DNA from: Imperialibacter sp963977595
GTDB lineage: Bacteria; Bacteroidota; Bacteroidia; Cytophagales; Cyclobacteriaceae
Reading direction: 5' to 3'
DNA: 64,000 bases
Assembly: GCF_048007035.1 (NCBI RefSeq)
Contig: NZ_CP180355.1
Span: forward strand, 6,696,001 to 6,760,000
Positions within the stretch are counted from its first letter, which is position 1. Every line of letters starts with the position of its first letter. The notes below the pieces were generated by a model. That model worked only from the letters and a program-made list of their open reading frames with translations, searched no databases and was not told the DNA's origin. Of the stretch, positions 1-7,471 are shown one piece after another. Position numbers and translations under genes: made by a program.

Positions 1-1089
1 GCCCGGCCTGTTATCTCAGCCATCAACGACTACCTCAACGACTTCTGCAAGGGCAAAAGCGTCGACAACATCGAAGACATGTGGCAAACTGCTTACGTCA
101 GCTCCTACTGGCGCAACGGCCCCGTGCTCAACAATGCCCTTAGTGGCCTCGACCAGGCCCTGTGGGATATCAAGGGCAAGCGTGCCAATATGCCGGTGTA
201 CCAGCTACTGGGAGGCAAGTGCCGCTTTGCCATCCCCTGCTACTCTCATGCGTCGGGCAACTCCCCGGAAGCCGTAGCCGACGATGCCAAACGCATCATG
301 GACGAGGGTTACAAATATGTCCGCATTCAAATGGGTGGCTATGGCGCTGCAGGGGTGGCTTCAGTGCCCGACTTCAAAGCCAAAGGCTTTGGCATGCCCG
401 ACGACAACTACATGGATCCCTATTTCTACATGAAAAGCGTGCCGGAGATTTTCGCCAAAACGAGAGAGGTATGTGGTGAAAGAGTGGAGTTGCTGCACGA
501 CATCCATGAGCGCCTGCAGCCCAACGACGCCATCAACATGATCCGCAAGCTGGAAGAGTTCAGGCCTTTCTTTATAGAAGACCCCTTCTCTCCCGAAAAC
601 ATTGGCTATTTCAGGCAGCTTCGGCAGCAGAGCAGCGTGCCGTTGGCCATGGGAGAGCTCTACAACAACCCCCACGAATGGGTAGGCCCCATGAGTGAAA
701 GGCTGTTTGACTTTATCCGCATTCATATTTCTCAGATAGGTGGCATTACCCCCGCCATGAAGGTGGCCAGGCTGGGTGAAGCGTTCAATGTGAAAACAGC
801 GTGGCACGGACCTGGAGATGTGTCGCCGGTAGGCCATGCTGCCAACGCCCACATCGACTTTGCGGTATGGAACTTCGGCATCCAGGAAAGCGTCAACTTC
901 TCCGATACACTGCGAGAAATCTTCCCCGGAAGTCCTTTTATGAAAGACGGCTATATGTACGTGAACGAAGCGCCCGGGCTTGGTGTAGATATCAACGAGA
1001 AGCTGGCGGCCAAGTACCCCATTCCTGAGAAGCAGCTGAACGGCTGGACACAGCTGAGAATGCATGATGGTACGCCGGTGCGGCCTTAA
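1..1089 (+). CDS. Mannonate/galactonate dehydratase-like enolase superfamily protein (5' truncated)
   Basis: The reading frame is open from base 1, so the N-terminus lies outside the window; the first in-window ATG at 79 is probably internal. The protein is a mandelate racemase/enolase superfamily member of the ManD/RspA type, which dehydrate sugar acids such as D-mannonate in the cytosol. The three acidic metal ligands are visible as the D of HDIHERL (near nt 499), the E of FIEDPF (near nt 577) and the E of MGELYN (near nt 655). A His-Gly-Pro-Gly-Asp segment (AWHGPGD) sits where the catalytic His of the barrel is expected, and the family tail WNFGIQE is present. Some RspA-like members have little or no dehydratase activity, so the substrate is uncertain. 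The gene is alone on its strand and ends before a hairpin. Confidence 0.85.
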   Translation, partial: ARPVISAINDYLNDFCKGKSVDNIEDMWQTAYVSSYWRNGPVLNNALSGLDQALWDIKGKRANMPVYQLLGGKCRFAIPCYSHASGNSPEAVADDAKRIMDEGYKYVRIQMGGYGAAGVASVPDFKAKGFGMPDDNYMDPYFYMKSVPEIFAKTREVCGERVELLHDIHERLQPNDAINMIRKLEEFRPFFIEDPFSPENIGYFRQLRQQSSVPLAMGELYNNPHEWVGPMSERLFDFIRIHISQIGGITPAMKVARLGEAFNVKTAWHGPGDVSPVGHAANAHIDFAVWNFGIQESVNFSDTLREIFPGSPFMKDGYMYVNEAPGLGVDINEKLAAKYPIPEKQLNGWTQLRMHDGTPVRP

Positions 1090-1102
1090 CATCTGTAGGA
1101 TT

Positions 1103-1136
1103 AACCCTCCAAGAGGTTTTGAACCCTTGGAGGGTT
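1103..1136. terminator. REP-like hairpin downstream of the dehydratase gene
   Basis: Perfect 11-bp arms AACCCTCCAAG (1103-1113) and CTTGGAGGGTT (1126-1136) enclose a second nested stem, GGTT/AACC (1115-1118 and 1122-1125). The hairpin lies between the convergent ends of the dehydratase and WD40-caspase genes, where a bidirectional terminator is expected. There is no clear T-run. Very similar hairpins recur in Bacteroidota intergenic DNA (from memory, not searched), so a dispersed REP-like element is equally possible. Confidence 0.55.
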
Positions 1137-1214
1137 GACTGTCATCCTGGCTTTAGATATGCCTGCCTGCGCAGGGTTGGCGGAACCGTGGATCCGTATC
1201 GAGCATTTGAATCC

Positions 1215-4200
1215 CTACTCCTTCCGAATCACCAGGGGAAAGTCCTGCCCTCTCGAAAACGTATAGGGATACTGCGGTGTGCCCTTTAGCTTCTGGGTGA
1301 GCTCGGGCACCTGGTCGTCGAGGAAGGACTTGAGTTCGTAGATCGTGACTTTGCCATCTTTAGGTGCGCCATCGGCTGCCCCTTGCAGGCCGGTGATGAG
1401 CAGGTAGGTAAACAGCCCATGGCCCAGCTCGGCAAACTCGGTAGCAAACTGCTCACTGCCAGCCGACGCCATTACATGAATGCCTGCACTCCGGGAAAGC
1501 TGTGCAATGGCCTTCTCTTCCGCAGCGCCACGGGTGGCCAGCAGCTCTATGGACGCACCCGACTGGCAGGCATCCATCACAATCAGCTGCTTTAGCGCAT
1601 GGATACTTTTCAGGTGCTCCTGCAGCTCACTGGCCTCAATGGCATTCTTTTTCAAAGAAGAGACGTCGTACAGCCTAAGGCTTTCTGTGGGGATAAAGTA
1701 AAAACTATTGTCGACCATGCTGCCGTGACCGGCATAGTAGAAAATGAACACATCTTCGGGGTGTACTACAGCGCTGAGTTCATCCAGCTTTTTGATGATG
1801 TTTTCTTTCGACGCCTGGTCATCGAACAACGTGTGCAGCTTGATTTCTTTGAAAAGGGATGTGCCGTTGTCGTCAATCATGCTGCTGAACGACTCAGCGT
1901 CGGGTCGGGCATAGTTCAGCACCATTTTGGGGTTTTGGTACTTATTGATGCCCACGGCCAGGATATGGCAGGTGGCACTTTTCGAAGAATGATCCGCCAC
2001 CACCTCCACGTTACTCACCGCCGATTCAATATTGTCATTGTTAGCGGCCCTGGCTTCAAAGGTGTTGGCACCCCCTATCAGGTCGACCGTGTGACGATAA
2101 GTCGTGCTCCTGCCTTTACCGGAAGGGTAGCTAAGGCCCTGCGTATTCAACGACATGCGTTTGCCGTTGTGAAAGAGCCTCAGCTCACTTACACCGCCGC
2201 CATTGTCAATCATTTTAACATACACTTCGGCTTTGGTGGCATCATCGACTGGTAGCGTCGCTATTTTTACAGTAGGTGGCGGGGATTTCAGCAGCTTGGT
2301 CTGGATGTCCTTAAGGTTGCCTGCCCCTCCCCTGTTCGAAAAAATCTGCGGTAGCAGGTCAGGGCGATAAAACTCCTCAAAAAACTGATCCACAGAATAG
2401 GTGGTGGTTTTATCAACAAAATGGATATGCTTTCTCGCCTCGTCGGTCCCGTTAAAGTAGCCCTCCGGGTTTTTCACCATCCATTCGTTGGCACCAAAGT
2501 GAATGTGCTCAAAAAACTCCTTCCCTGAGGTCAGGTCCCAAAACTTGGTGGTACCATCCAGGGCATGGCTAATCAGCATTTTGTTGTCGTTCCCCAGCAA
2601 CAGGGAAGTGACTTCGGCGGTGTGGCCTTCAAATGTTTTTACCTGTGAGGAAGTGTTGTAGTCCCACACTCTGATGACCCTGTCGGCCCCGGCAGAATAA
2701 ACAAGGTTTCCGTCAGGGCTGAAGATCGCTTTGTGTACCGGGCCTACGTGGCCCGTCAGCTTCTTCGTCATCAGGCCGGTGGCAATGTCCCAAATGCGGA
2801 TGGAGCCATCCCAACTCGTTGTGAGCAGCTCTTTCTGATTGGGGCTCAGGGTCTGTGAGGAAACAATGTCGGTGTGGCCAACGAACGTGCGAACTGGCAG
2901 ATGGGCGTCGAGCTCAATCATTGCCAGCGAATTGTCGAGCCGGGCCACAAACACATACAAGTCGGTGGGGTGAAATAGCAGGTTATAAACCGAGTTGGAC
3001 TGGAAGTCGTAGTAGTTCACTCGCTCACCGGTGGCTAGGTCGTATATTTTGATCGTTGCGTCCCAGCTGGCAGAGATGAGGTGCTTTTCATCGTTGCTGA
3101 ATTTCACATCGAAGATGGGCTCTCTGTGGGCTTTGATGGTGCGAAGGGTATCTCCGGTGGCCACGTTCCAAAGGATGATTCGGCCGTCGCCTCCACCGGT
3201 AACCATGGTAAGGCCATTGTCCGTCAGGTCATAGCAAAGAGCCGCTTTCTCATGGCCTTTGTACTCCATGACTGTTTTGCCTGAGGCGATGTTCCACCGC
3301 TTTAACTTGGTACCAAACTTGCCCTTGATCAGCTCCGTGCCATCTTTAGAAAGCATCAGCTCATTTTTGAACCTGATGTATTTGGCAATGTACGAGTCCC
3401 AGTAAGAGTTGGGGTCGTAAGTAATGCCGCCTTTGTCCCGCTGGTTGAGCAGCCCGGTGAGAGTCGTTTCAATTTGATCGGTTTTGGTATTCAGCTGGTA
3501 TGCGGTATTGTTGTCGCATGCCAGCAACAGACTGCCATCGGCTGCCATGTGGGCTTCGTTGATTTCCGTTTCTGTGTCCGGCGTTATTTCCTTCACGAGC
3601 TTCCCTGACTGATTCTCCCAAGTGACGACGCTTGATTTGGTAGCCACCCAAATTTCGTTGCCGTTCTTACTAAATCCAACGCCGGAAAGCTCTTCCACCT
3701 CATCGCCATAGGTTTGAAGCAGGTCGCCGTTAGAAAGCTTGTATTTTCTTACGACCGTTTTGTTGGACGCTACCAGCAGCGTTTTGCTGTCGGCGCTAAA
3801 AGCTACCCAGGTAGCGCAGCCCCCGCACCATCCTTCCGCCTGTTCAAACGTGTATACCTTTTCCCATGTAGCAGTGCTGTACACGTTGGCTGTTCGGTTG
3901 TCCTCTCCTATCGCCAACCACTTGCCGTCCTTTGAAAAAGCCACATTAATGCCATAGCCGAGACCCTGATCGGCATTGACTTTGAAGGATTGGACTATCT
4001 TTTTCGACTCAAAATCCCACAGGTGTGCTTCGTTGGGATAGCCTCCGGTAAAGAAGTATTTAGCATCATGGCTAAAAGCGACGGCGGTCAGGTATTTAGC
4101 TTCCACCGGCGTAGTGAAAATGCTTTTGCCTGTGGCCACATCCCAAATGCGGGCCGTTTTATCCCCGCTGCTAGTGATCATGTATTGGCCATCGGCAGAG

Positions 4201-4442
4201 AAGTCGACGCAATTGACGCTACCGGTATGCCCGAGGAAGCTGCGCACTTCCCTACCAGTGGAAATCTCCCAAAGCTTCGCCGTTTTGTCCCGGCTGCCCG
4301 TGGCTACCAAACTACTATCAGGGCTTTGAGCGACGCTCAGCACAGCCAACTCATGACCTTGCTGGATGACTGTTTGGAGGTTTAGGGCGCTCGCTGCAAA
4401 GAACTGGAAAAACAGCAAAGAAGAGGCTAAAAAGTGCTTCAT
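1215..4442 (-). CDS. Secreted WD40-repeat protein with C-terminal caspase (peptidase C14) domain
   Basis: The 1075-residue protein starts with a short hydrophobic signal peptide (residues about 1-19). Roughly residues 25-640 are WD40 repeats with the usual GH...WD spacing, for example GHTGSVNCVDFS and RVWDYNTSS, enough for two propellers. A linker of about 180 residues precedes a C-terminal caspase-like domain (about 825-1075). Its catalytic His lies in YYAGHG (about H906) and its Cys in DACQSG (about C959), so the dyad is intact. Metacaspase-like C14 peptidases cleave after Arg/Lys or Asp, and the propellers presumably bind partners or substrates. A signal peptide places it outside the cytoplasm, unlike most bacterial caspase effectors in immunity. 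No operon partner is visible on either side; its physiological role is unknown. Confidence 0.85.
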   Translation of the reverse strand: MKHFLASSLLFFQFFAASALNLQTVIQQGHELAVLSVAQSPDSSLVATGSRDKTAKLWEISTGREVRSFLGHTGSVNCVDFSADGQYMITSSGDKTARIWDVATGKSIFTTPVEAKYLTAVAFSHDAKYFFTGGYPNEAHLWDFESKKIVQSFKVNADQGLGYGINVAFSKDGKWLAIGEDNRTANVYSTATWEKVYTFEQAEGWCGGCATWVAFSADSKTLLVASNKTVVRKYKLSNGDLLQTYGDEVEELSGVGFSKNGNEIWVATKSSVVTWENQSGKLVKEITPDTETEINEAHMAADGSLLLACDNNTAYQLNTKTDQIETTLTGLLNQRDKGGITYDPNSYWDSYIAKYIRFKNELMLSKDGTELIKGKFGTKLKRWNIASGKTVMEYKGHEKAALCYDLTDNGLTMVTGGGDGRIILWNVATGDTLRTIKAHREPIFDVKFSNDEKHLISASWDATIKIYDLATGERVNYYDFQSNSVYNLLFHPTDLYVFVARLDNSLAMIELDAHLPVRTFVGHTDIVSSQTLSPNQKELLTTSWDGSIRIWDIATGLMTKKLTGHVGPVHKAIFSPDGNLVYSAGADRVIRVWDYNTSSQVKTFEGHTAEVTSLLLGNDNKMLISHALDGTTKFWDLTSGKEFFEHIHFGANEWMVKNPEGYFNGTDEARKHIHFVDKTTTYSVDQFFEEFYRPDLLPQIFSNRGGAGNLKDIQTKLLKSPPPTVKIATLPVDDATKAEVYVKMIDNGGGVSELRLFHNGKRMSLNTQGLSYPSGKGRSTTYRHTVDLIGGANTFEARAANNDNIESAVSNVEVVADHSSKSATCHILAVGINKYQNPKMVLNYARPDAESFSSMIDDNGTSLFKEIKLHTLFDDQASKENIIKKLDELSAVVHPEDVFIFYYAGHGSMVDNSFYFIPTESLRLYDVSSLKKNAIEASELQEHLKSIHALKQLIVMDACQSGASIELLATRGAAEEKAIAQLSRSAGIHVMASAGSEQFATEFAELGHGLFTYLLITGLQGAADGAPKDGKVTIYELKSFLDDQVPELTQKLKGTPQYPYTFSRGQDFPLVIRKE

Positions 4443-4806
4443 GGATTCGTATGGTCAGCTAGATGTGGCAAGTTAATAAAGTTGAGGAGTAGGATTGGCA
4501 ACGAGTGGCCGGAAGTTATCGCTACCGCCGAGCTGTGGCTTTAGTGTGCATGGCTGGCGGTCGAGCAATAATGGCTTCGATTAACGGATGCCTCCTTGCG
4601 TGAGGGACAGAGCCATTGTTGGAGCCCGAAGTATGGCTTTTTGAGCGTTGGCCGGCGACTGGTGATGGCCCGACGCCTGCCGCCGAAATGGGTGGTCGGG
4701 TGAGTGGTAACGCTCCGGCGGCAAAGGGGGCACGCCCAAGTCATTGAAGTATTTTTGATTGGGTGGTGGAGGGATTGGGGTGCAACTTTTCATTTCGTCG
4801 GGGAAG
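4443..4806. other. Non-coding stretch upstream of the WD40-caspase gene
   Basis: No convincing gene is present. Short frames on the minus strand (4541-4744 and 4581-4853) are Pro/Arg/His-rich in the way of GC-rich non-coding DNA and lack recognisable domains. The part from about 4580 to 4740 has the look of a dispersed intergenic repeat, but this is inference. The promoter of the WD40-caspase gene should lie near the right of its start at 4442, yet no TAnnTTTG box stands out. Confidence 0.4.
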
Positions 4807-5056
4807 ATTAAAGAGGTTACTATGTGCTGAAGCGCAGGGAGTAACCTCATCAATAGTTCACGTTGGGATTAAAGAGGTTACTACTTGCAGGAAAGCAGAG
4901 AGTAACCTACTTAATTTGGTTCTGTTGCAGGAGCGCAGAGAGTAACCTATTTAATAGTTAACGTTGAGATTAAAGAGGTTACCATTTGCAGGGGCGCAGA
5001 GAGTAACCTCTTTAATTTGGTTCTGTTGCAGGAGAGCAGAGAGTAACCTCTTTAAT
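4807..5056. repeat. Alternating 61/40-bp tandem array with hairpin units
   Basis: Five copies of a 21-bp core (GCAGAGAGTAACCTCTTTAAT and variants) have GTAACCT at 4841, 4902, 4942, 5003 and 5043, so the spacings are 61, 40, 61 and 40 bp and the higher-order period is 101 bp. The 61-bp units carry a left arm ATTAAAGAGGTTAC (4807, 4868 and 4969) able to pair with the core's GTAACCTCTTTAAT, perfectly in the unit at 4969-5016 and with two or three mismatches in the others. The 40-bp units lack that arm and begin TTGGTTCTGTTGCAG. The last core overlaps the stop codon of the DUF885 gene (5052-5054). Confidence 0.85.
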
Positions 5057-6755
5057 GGTAAAACCGCCAGCTCGTTTTGAAGTCTTTGGGCAGGGTTTGG
5101 TTGGTGAGGATGGCCCGCACCATTTCAACGGGCATGGCGTTTTCGTGGAGGACGGCGTTGTGGTATTGCTTGAGGGTCATTTGGCCGCCGTCCACGAGTT
5201 CCTTTTTAAGGGCGTAAAACTGCAAGCCGCCGGTGAGGTAGGCCACCTGGTACAATGGCCCGTAGCCACCGGTGAAGGAGCGCCTCACCTCCCCTTCTGC
5301 GTTGGCCCGCTCATGCCCTACTCTGTCCACGAGGAAGTCGATGCACTGCTGGGGGCTCCACTTGCCCATGTGGTAGTTGAGCGAGAAGATGATGCGGGCA
5401 CAGCGGTGCATGCGCCAGAAAAGCATGCCGATGCGGTCTTCGGGGGAGCGGGGAAAGTCCATGTCCCACAGGAGCAGCTCCCAGTAGAGGGCCCATCCTT
5501 CGGTCCAGAATGGAGTGCGAAAGTGGCGGTAGGTTTTGTAGCGGCGGTTCATGAAGCCCTGCAAATGGTGGCCGGCAATGAGCTCGTGGTGCACGGTGGA
5601 CCGGGAGAAGTGGGGGTTGTTGCCCCGCATGCTCATCATGCGGTCGTCGTACTCCATGGTGTTGGTGGGGTAAGAGATGATGAAGTTTTCGCCGCCCAGG
5701 AAGAATGGACTCACCTTCTGGCGCTCGGCCGCCATCATGGTCATTCGCCAGCTTTCTTCGGCAATGGGCGGAATGGTGACCAGGTCGTGCTCCTTGAGGA
5801 AGGCCATCGACTGATTATAGAGCTCCATCATGGCTTCGGGCTGCTGGCCAACGGGCACATAGGAGTTTTTGACTTTCTCCTGCGCCGCCTTCCAGTCGTC
5901 GCCGAAACCCATTTCCCGGGAGGCCTTCAGCAGCTCGGCGTCGCACCAGGCAAACTCTTTGTTGGCCAGGTCAATCAGCTGGTCGGGCGTGTAAGGGATC
6001 ATTTCAAACTCCAGCTGTTTGATGATCTCGTCCCGGCCTATGGGGCTGCCAACAATGCCACTGCCGTCATCTTTTTGTGTGGTGATGAGCTTGGCCTTGC
6101 TGGTCATCACCTTTTCGTAAATGGTCAACAGGCTGTCGACCCGGGTGATGGGCATGGTGACCCACCAGGTGTACAAGGGGTCGTATTCGTTGTAGAAGCT
6201 GTGGATGCTTTTGATGCCTTCCTGTATGCCTTTGATGGAGGCCGAAGCCCGTTTAGTCAGTTTCTGATCGAAGGGTTCTGCGGCTTTTAATTTGGTGGTG
6301 ATGGCTTCTATCTCATCGCCTGTGTCGGTCAGCTTTTTGGCGACTTCCTGCCATTCGAGCTGGTTGCCCCGCCGCCTGAGGTTTTCGATTTCGTAGAGAT
6401 AGGGAGCAAACGGAAGCCATTGCTTTACGGCTGCCAGTTCGGCGCCTTCGAGGGTAAGGGTGCGCAGGTCCTCTTGCACGTCCCGCCTGAAGAGGAGATA
6501 GTCGACCCGGGCACCGGTGGCGAGGGCGTTGAAGTCCATGGCCTCCAACTGCCTGAGGTAATCCTGATCGAGGGTTTTGAGTCGCTCGATGCGCTCGGGT
6601 GAGCTGTCCAAGTAGTAGAAACGGTGCAGGCTGCCGTAGTCGGCATCGTAGCGCACCATGAGGTTGTTGACTTCGGAGGTTTGCTCGTAGAGGGCTTGGG
6701 AGAAGCCGCTAAGCATGAATAATGAAAAGAAGAACAAGAGCAATGTCTTTTTCAT
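5052..6755 (-). CDS. DUF885 family secreted metallopeptidase-like protein
   Basis: The 567-residue protein has an N-terminal signal peptide (about residues 1-19, ending GFSQA) and the DUF885 fold. Its zinc-site signature is HHELIAGHH at about residues 389-397, a relaxed form of the family's HExxxGHH motif, followed by EGWALYWE at about 419, where the E is the likely third ligand. The family is gluzincin-like and usually annotated as carboxypeptidase or X-Pro peptidase; direct biochemical data are few. It probably acts in the periplasm or at the surface. It is monocistronic, with a TAnnTTTG box 19 bases upstream of its ATG. Its stop codon is the first TAA of the downstream repeat array, so the last coding bases abut the repeat. 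Confidence 0.85.
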   Translation of the reverse strand: MKKTLLLFFFSLFMLSGFSQALYEQTSEVNNLMVRYDADYGSLHRFYYLDSSPERIERLKTLDQDYLRQLEAMDFNALATGARVDYLLFRRDVQEDLRTLTLEGAELAAVKQWLPFAPYLYEIENLRRRGNQLEWQEVAKKLTDTGDEIEAITTKLKAAEPFDQKLTKRASASIKGIQEGIKSIHSFYNEYDPLYTWWVTMPITRVDSLLTIYEKVMTSKAKLITTQKDDGSGIVGSPIGRDEIIKQLEFEMIPYTPDQLIDLANKEFAWCDAELLKASREMGFGDDWKAAQEKVKNSYVPVGQQPEAMMELYNQSMAFLKEHDLVTIPPIAEESWRMTMMAAERQKVSPFFLGGENFIISYPTNTMEYDDRMMSMRGNNPHFSRSTVHHELIAGHHLQGFMNRRYKTYRHFRTPFWTEGWALYWELLLWDMDFPRSPEDRIGMLFWRMHRCARIIFSLNYHMGKWSPQQCIDFLVDRVGHERANAEGEVRRSFTGGYGPLYQVAYLTGGLQFYALKKELVDGGQMTLKQYHNAVLHENAMPVEMVRAILTNQTLPKDFKTSWRFYH

Positions 6756-6774
6756 AAGGCAGATAGGTTGAATC

Positions 6775-6782
6775 CAAAGCTA
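6775..6782 (-). promoter_or_regulatory. Bacteroidota -7 box upstream of the DUF885 gene
   Basis: Reading the minus strand, TAGCTTTG matches the TAnnTTTG consensus exactly and lies 19 bases before the ATG at 6755. The -33 box is weak: TTG occurs about 16 bases further upstream but not at the usual spacing. Confidence 0.45.
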
Positions 6783-7115
6783 AGATGTGACGGAAACACA
6801 AGGAAATCAATGGAAGCTGGACGAAGGGGAAGAAAGTGCGGTGGGTGGTGGCCTTTGGCTCCCTTTAGGGGTGCCAGGGGCTTGAGGTTGGGAAGGGGTA
6901 AAACAAAGGCCAAGTGTTGGCATTTAGAAACCGGCGGTGAAGACACCCGCCGGAACGGAGCACGGACGACAACGACACTGTGAGCAAAGGCGTCGGCACG
7001 GCCTACCGTCATAGCTGTGTATCTGTCGGATATCTGAAGTATGATTCGTGTGTAACAAACAGATTGCCACGTCACTTTATGATCAGATACACAATGCGGA
7101 TCTTCAGTCGTTCCT

Positions 7116-7188
7116 CGCAATAACCGGTCAGGTGCTGGATTCTGCTTCGTATTTTATTAACGCTAACCCTAACCTAACGGTTATTGCG
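7116..7188. repeat. 11-bp inverted repeat enclosing CCCTAA-like motif
   Basis: CGCAATAACCG at 7116-7126 is the exact reverse complement of CGGTTATTGCG at 7178-7188. The 51-bp interior ends with TAACCCTAACCTAAC, a short telomere-like run. This could be a small palindromic element or a structured RNA; nothing further identifies it. Confidence 0.5.
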
Positions 7189-7429
7189 CCTGTCCGACTA
7201 CCGGCGGGAAGCTGCCTCCGGCCTTAATGATTGTGTAGTTACTCCGATGGCAGCCGCGGCAATCTTTTGTTTAGAACCCCGCTCCATATTGGAACGATTA
7301 CCACCCTCGTTTAAATGTTTTCGATTCCGGTGTCTGACCGCACTTGCCTCATTCTAGCCCTGAAAGGGCGGCATAACAACAGGATGGTGGTGAAGCCCCA
7401 TCCGAATAAATAAGCGGCTTGCAGCTCCC

Positions 7430-7450
7430 CCCTCTCCCGTTGGGAGAGGG
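7430..7450. terminator. CCCTCTCCC hairpin downstream of the outer-membrane protein gene
   Basis: Nine-bp perfect arms CCCTCTCCC (7430-7438) and GGGAGAGGG (7442-7450) are separated by GTT. It lies 21 bases past the stop of the minus-strand gene at 7472, where it may end the long act/cta-to-outer-membrane transcript. There is no poly-T tail, and this motif is also a common dispersed repeat in the phylum. Confidence 0.5.
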
Positions 7451-7471
7451 CCGGGGTGAGGTATCCAAGCC

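Larger units (their letters stand above)
6756..7471. other. 716-bp repeat-rich intergenic region
   Basis: No gene is supported; a 122-codon minus-strand frame (6752-7120) has no domain and a composition unlike the neighbouring proteins. The region holds several inverted repeats: 6931-6953 (CCGGCGGTG against CACCCGCCGG), 7116-7188 (listed separately), an AGCCCTGAAAGGGCGG hairpin near 7353-7370, GGATGG/CCATCC flanking a GGTGGTGAAGCCC core near 7381-7403, and the hairpin at 7430-7450. Elements of this look are dispersed in many Bacteroidota genomes; copy number in this genome cannot be judged from one window. Confidence 0.5.

Noticed and set aside
1155..1180. CCTGCGCAGG palindrome between the dehydratase and caspase genes
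   Set aside because: Ten bases only and no pattern around it; likely a fragment of a dispersed repeat or chance.
4541..4853. Two overlapping small minus-strand frames of 67 and 90 codons
   Set aside because: Pro/Arg/His-rich composition without homology that I can recognise, in different frames over the same bases, and one enters the repeat array.
4807..5056. Possible CRISPR array
   Set aside because: The pieces between the 21-bp cores are themselves repeated and alternate between about 19 and 40 bases, and no cas gene lies near; spacers should be unique and of even length.
5055..6290. 411-codon open frame on the plus strand
   Set aside because: It is antisense to the DUF885 gene, has a His/Val/Gly-rich composition caused by the GC-rich opposite strand, and shows no domain; the DUF885 protein has clear motifs.
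6752..7120. 122-codon minus-strand frame upstream of the DUF885 gene
   Set aside because: No domain, no start context, and its sequence runs over several inverted repeats; treated as non-coding.
7162..7180. Telomere-like CCCTAA repeats
   Set aside because: Only about two units long and inside an inverted repeat; circular bacterial chromosomes do not use such telomeres.
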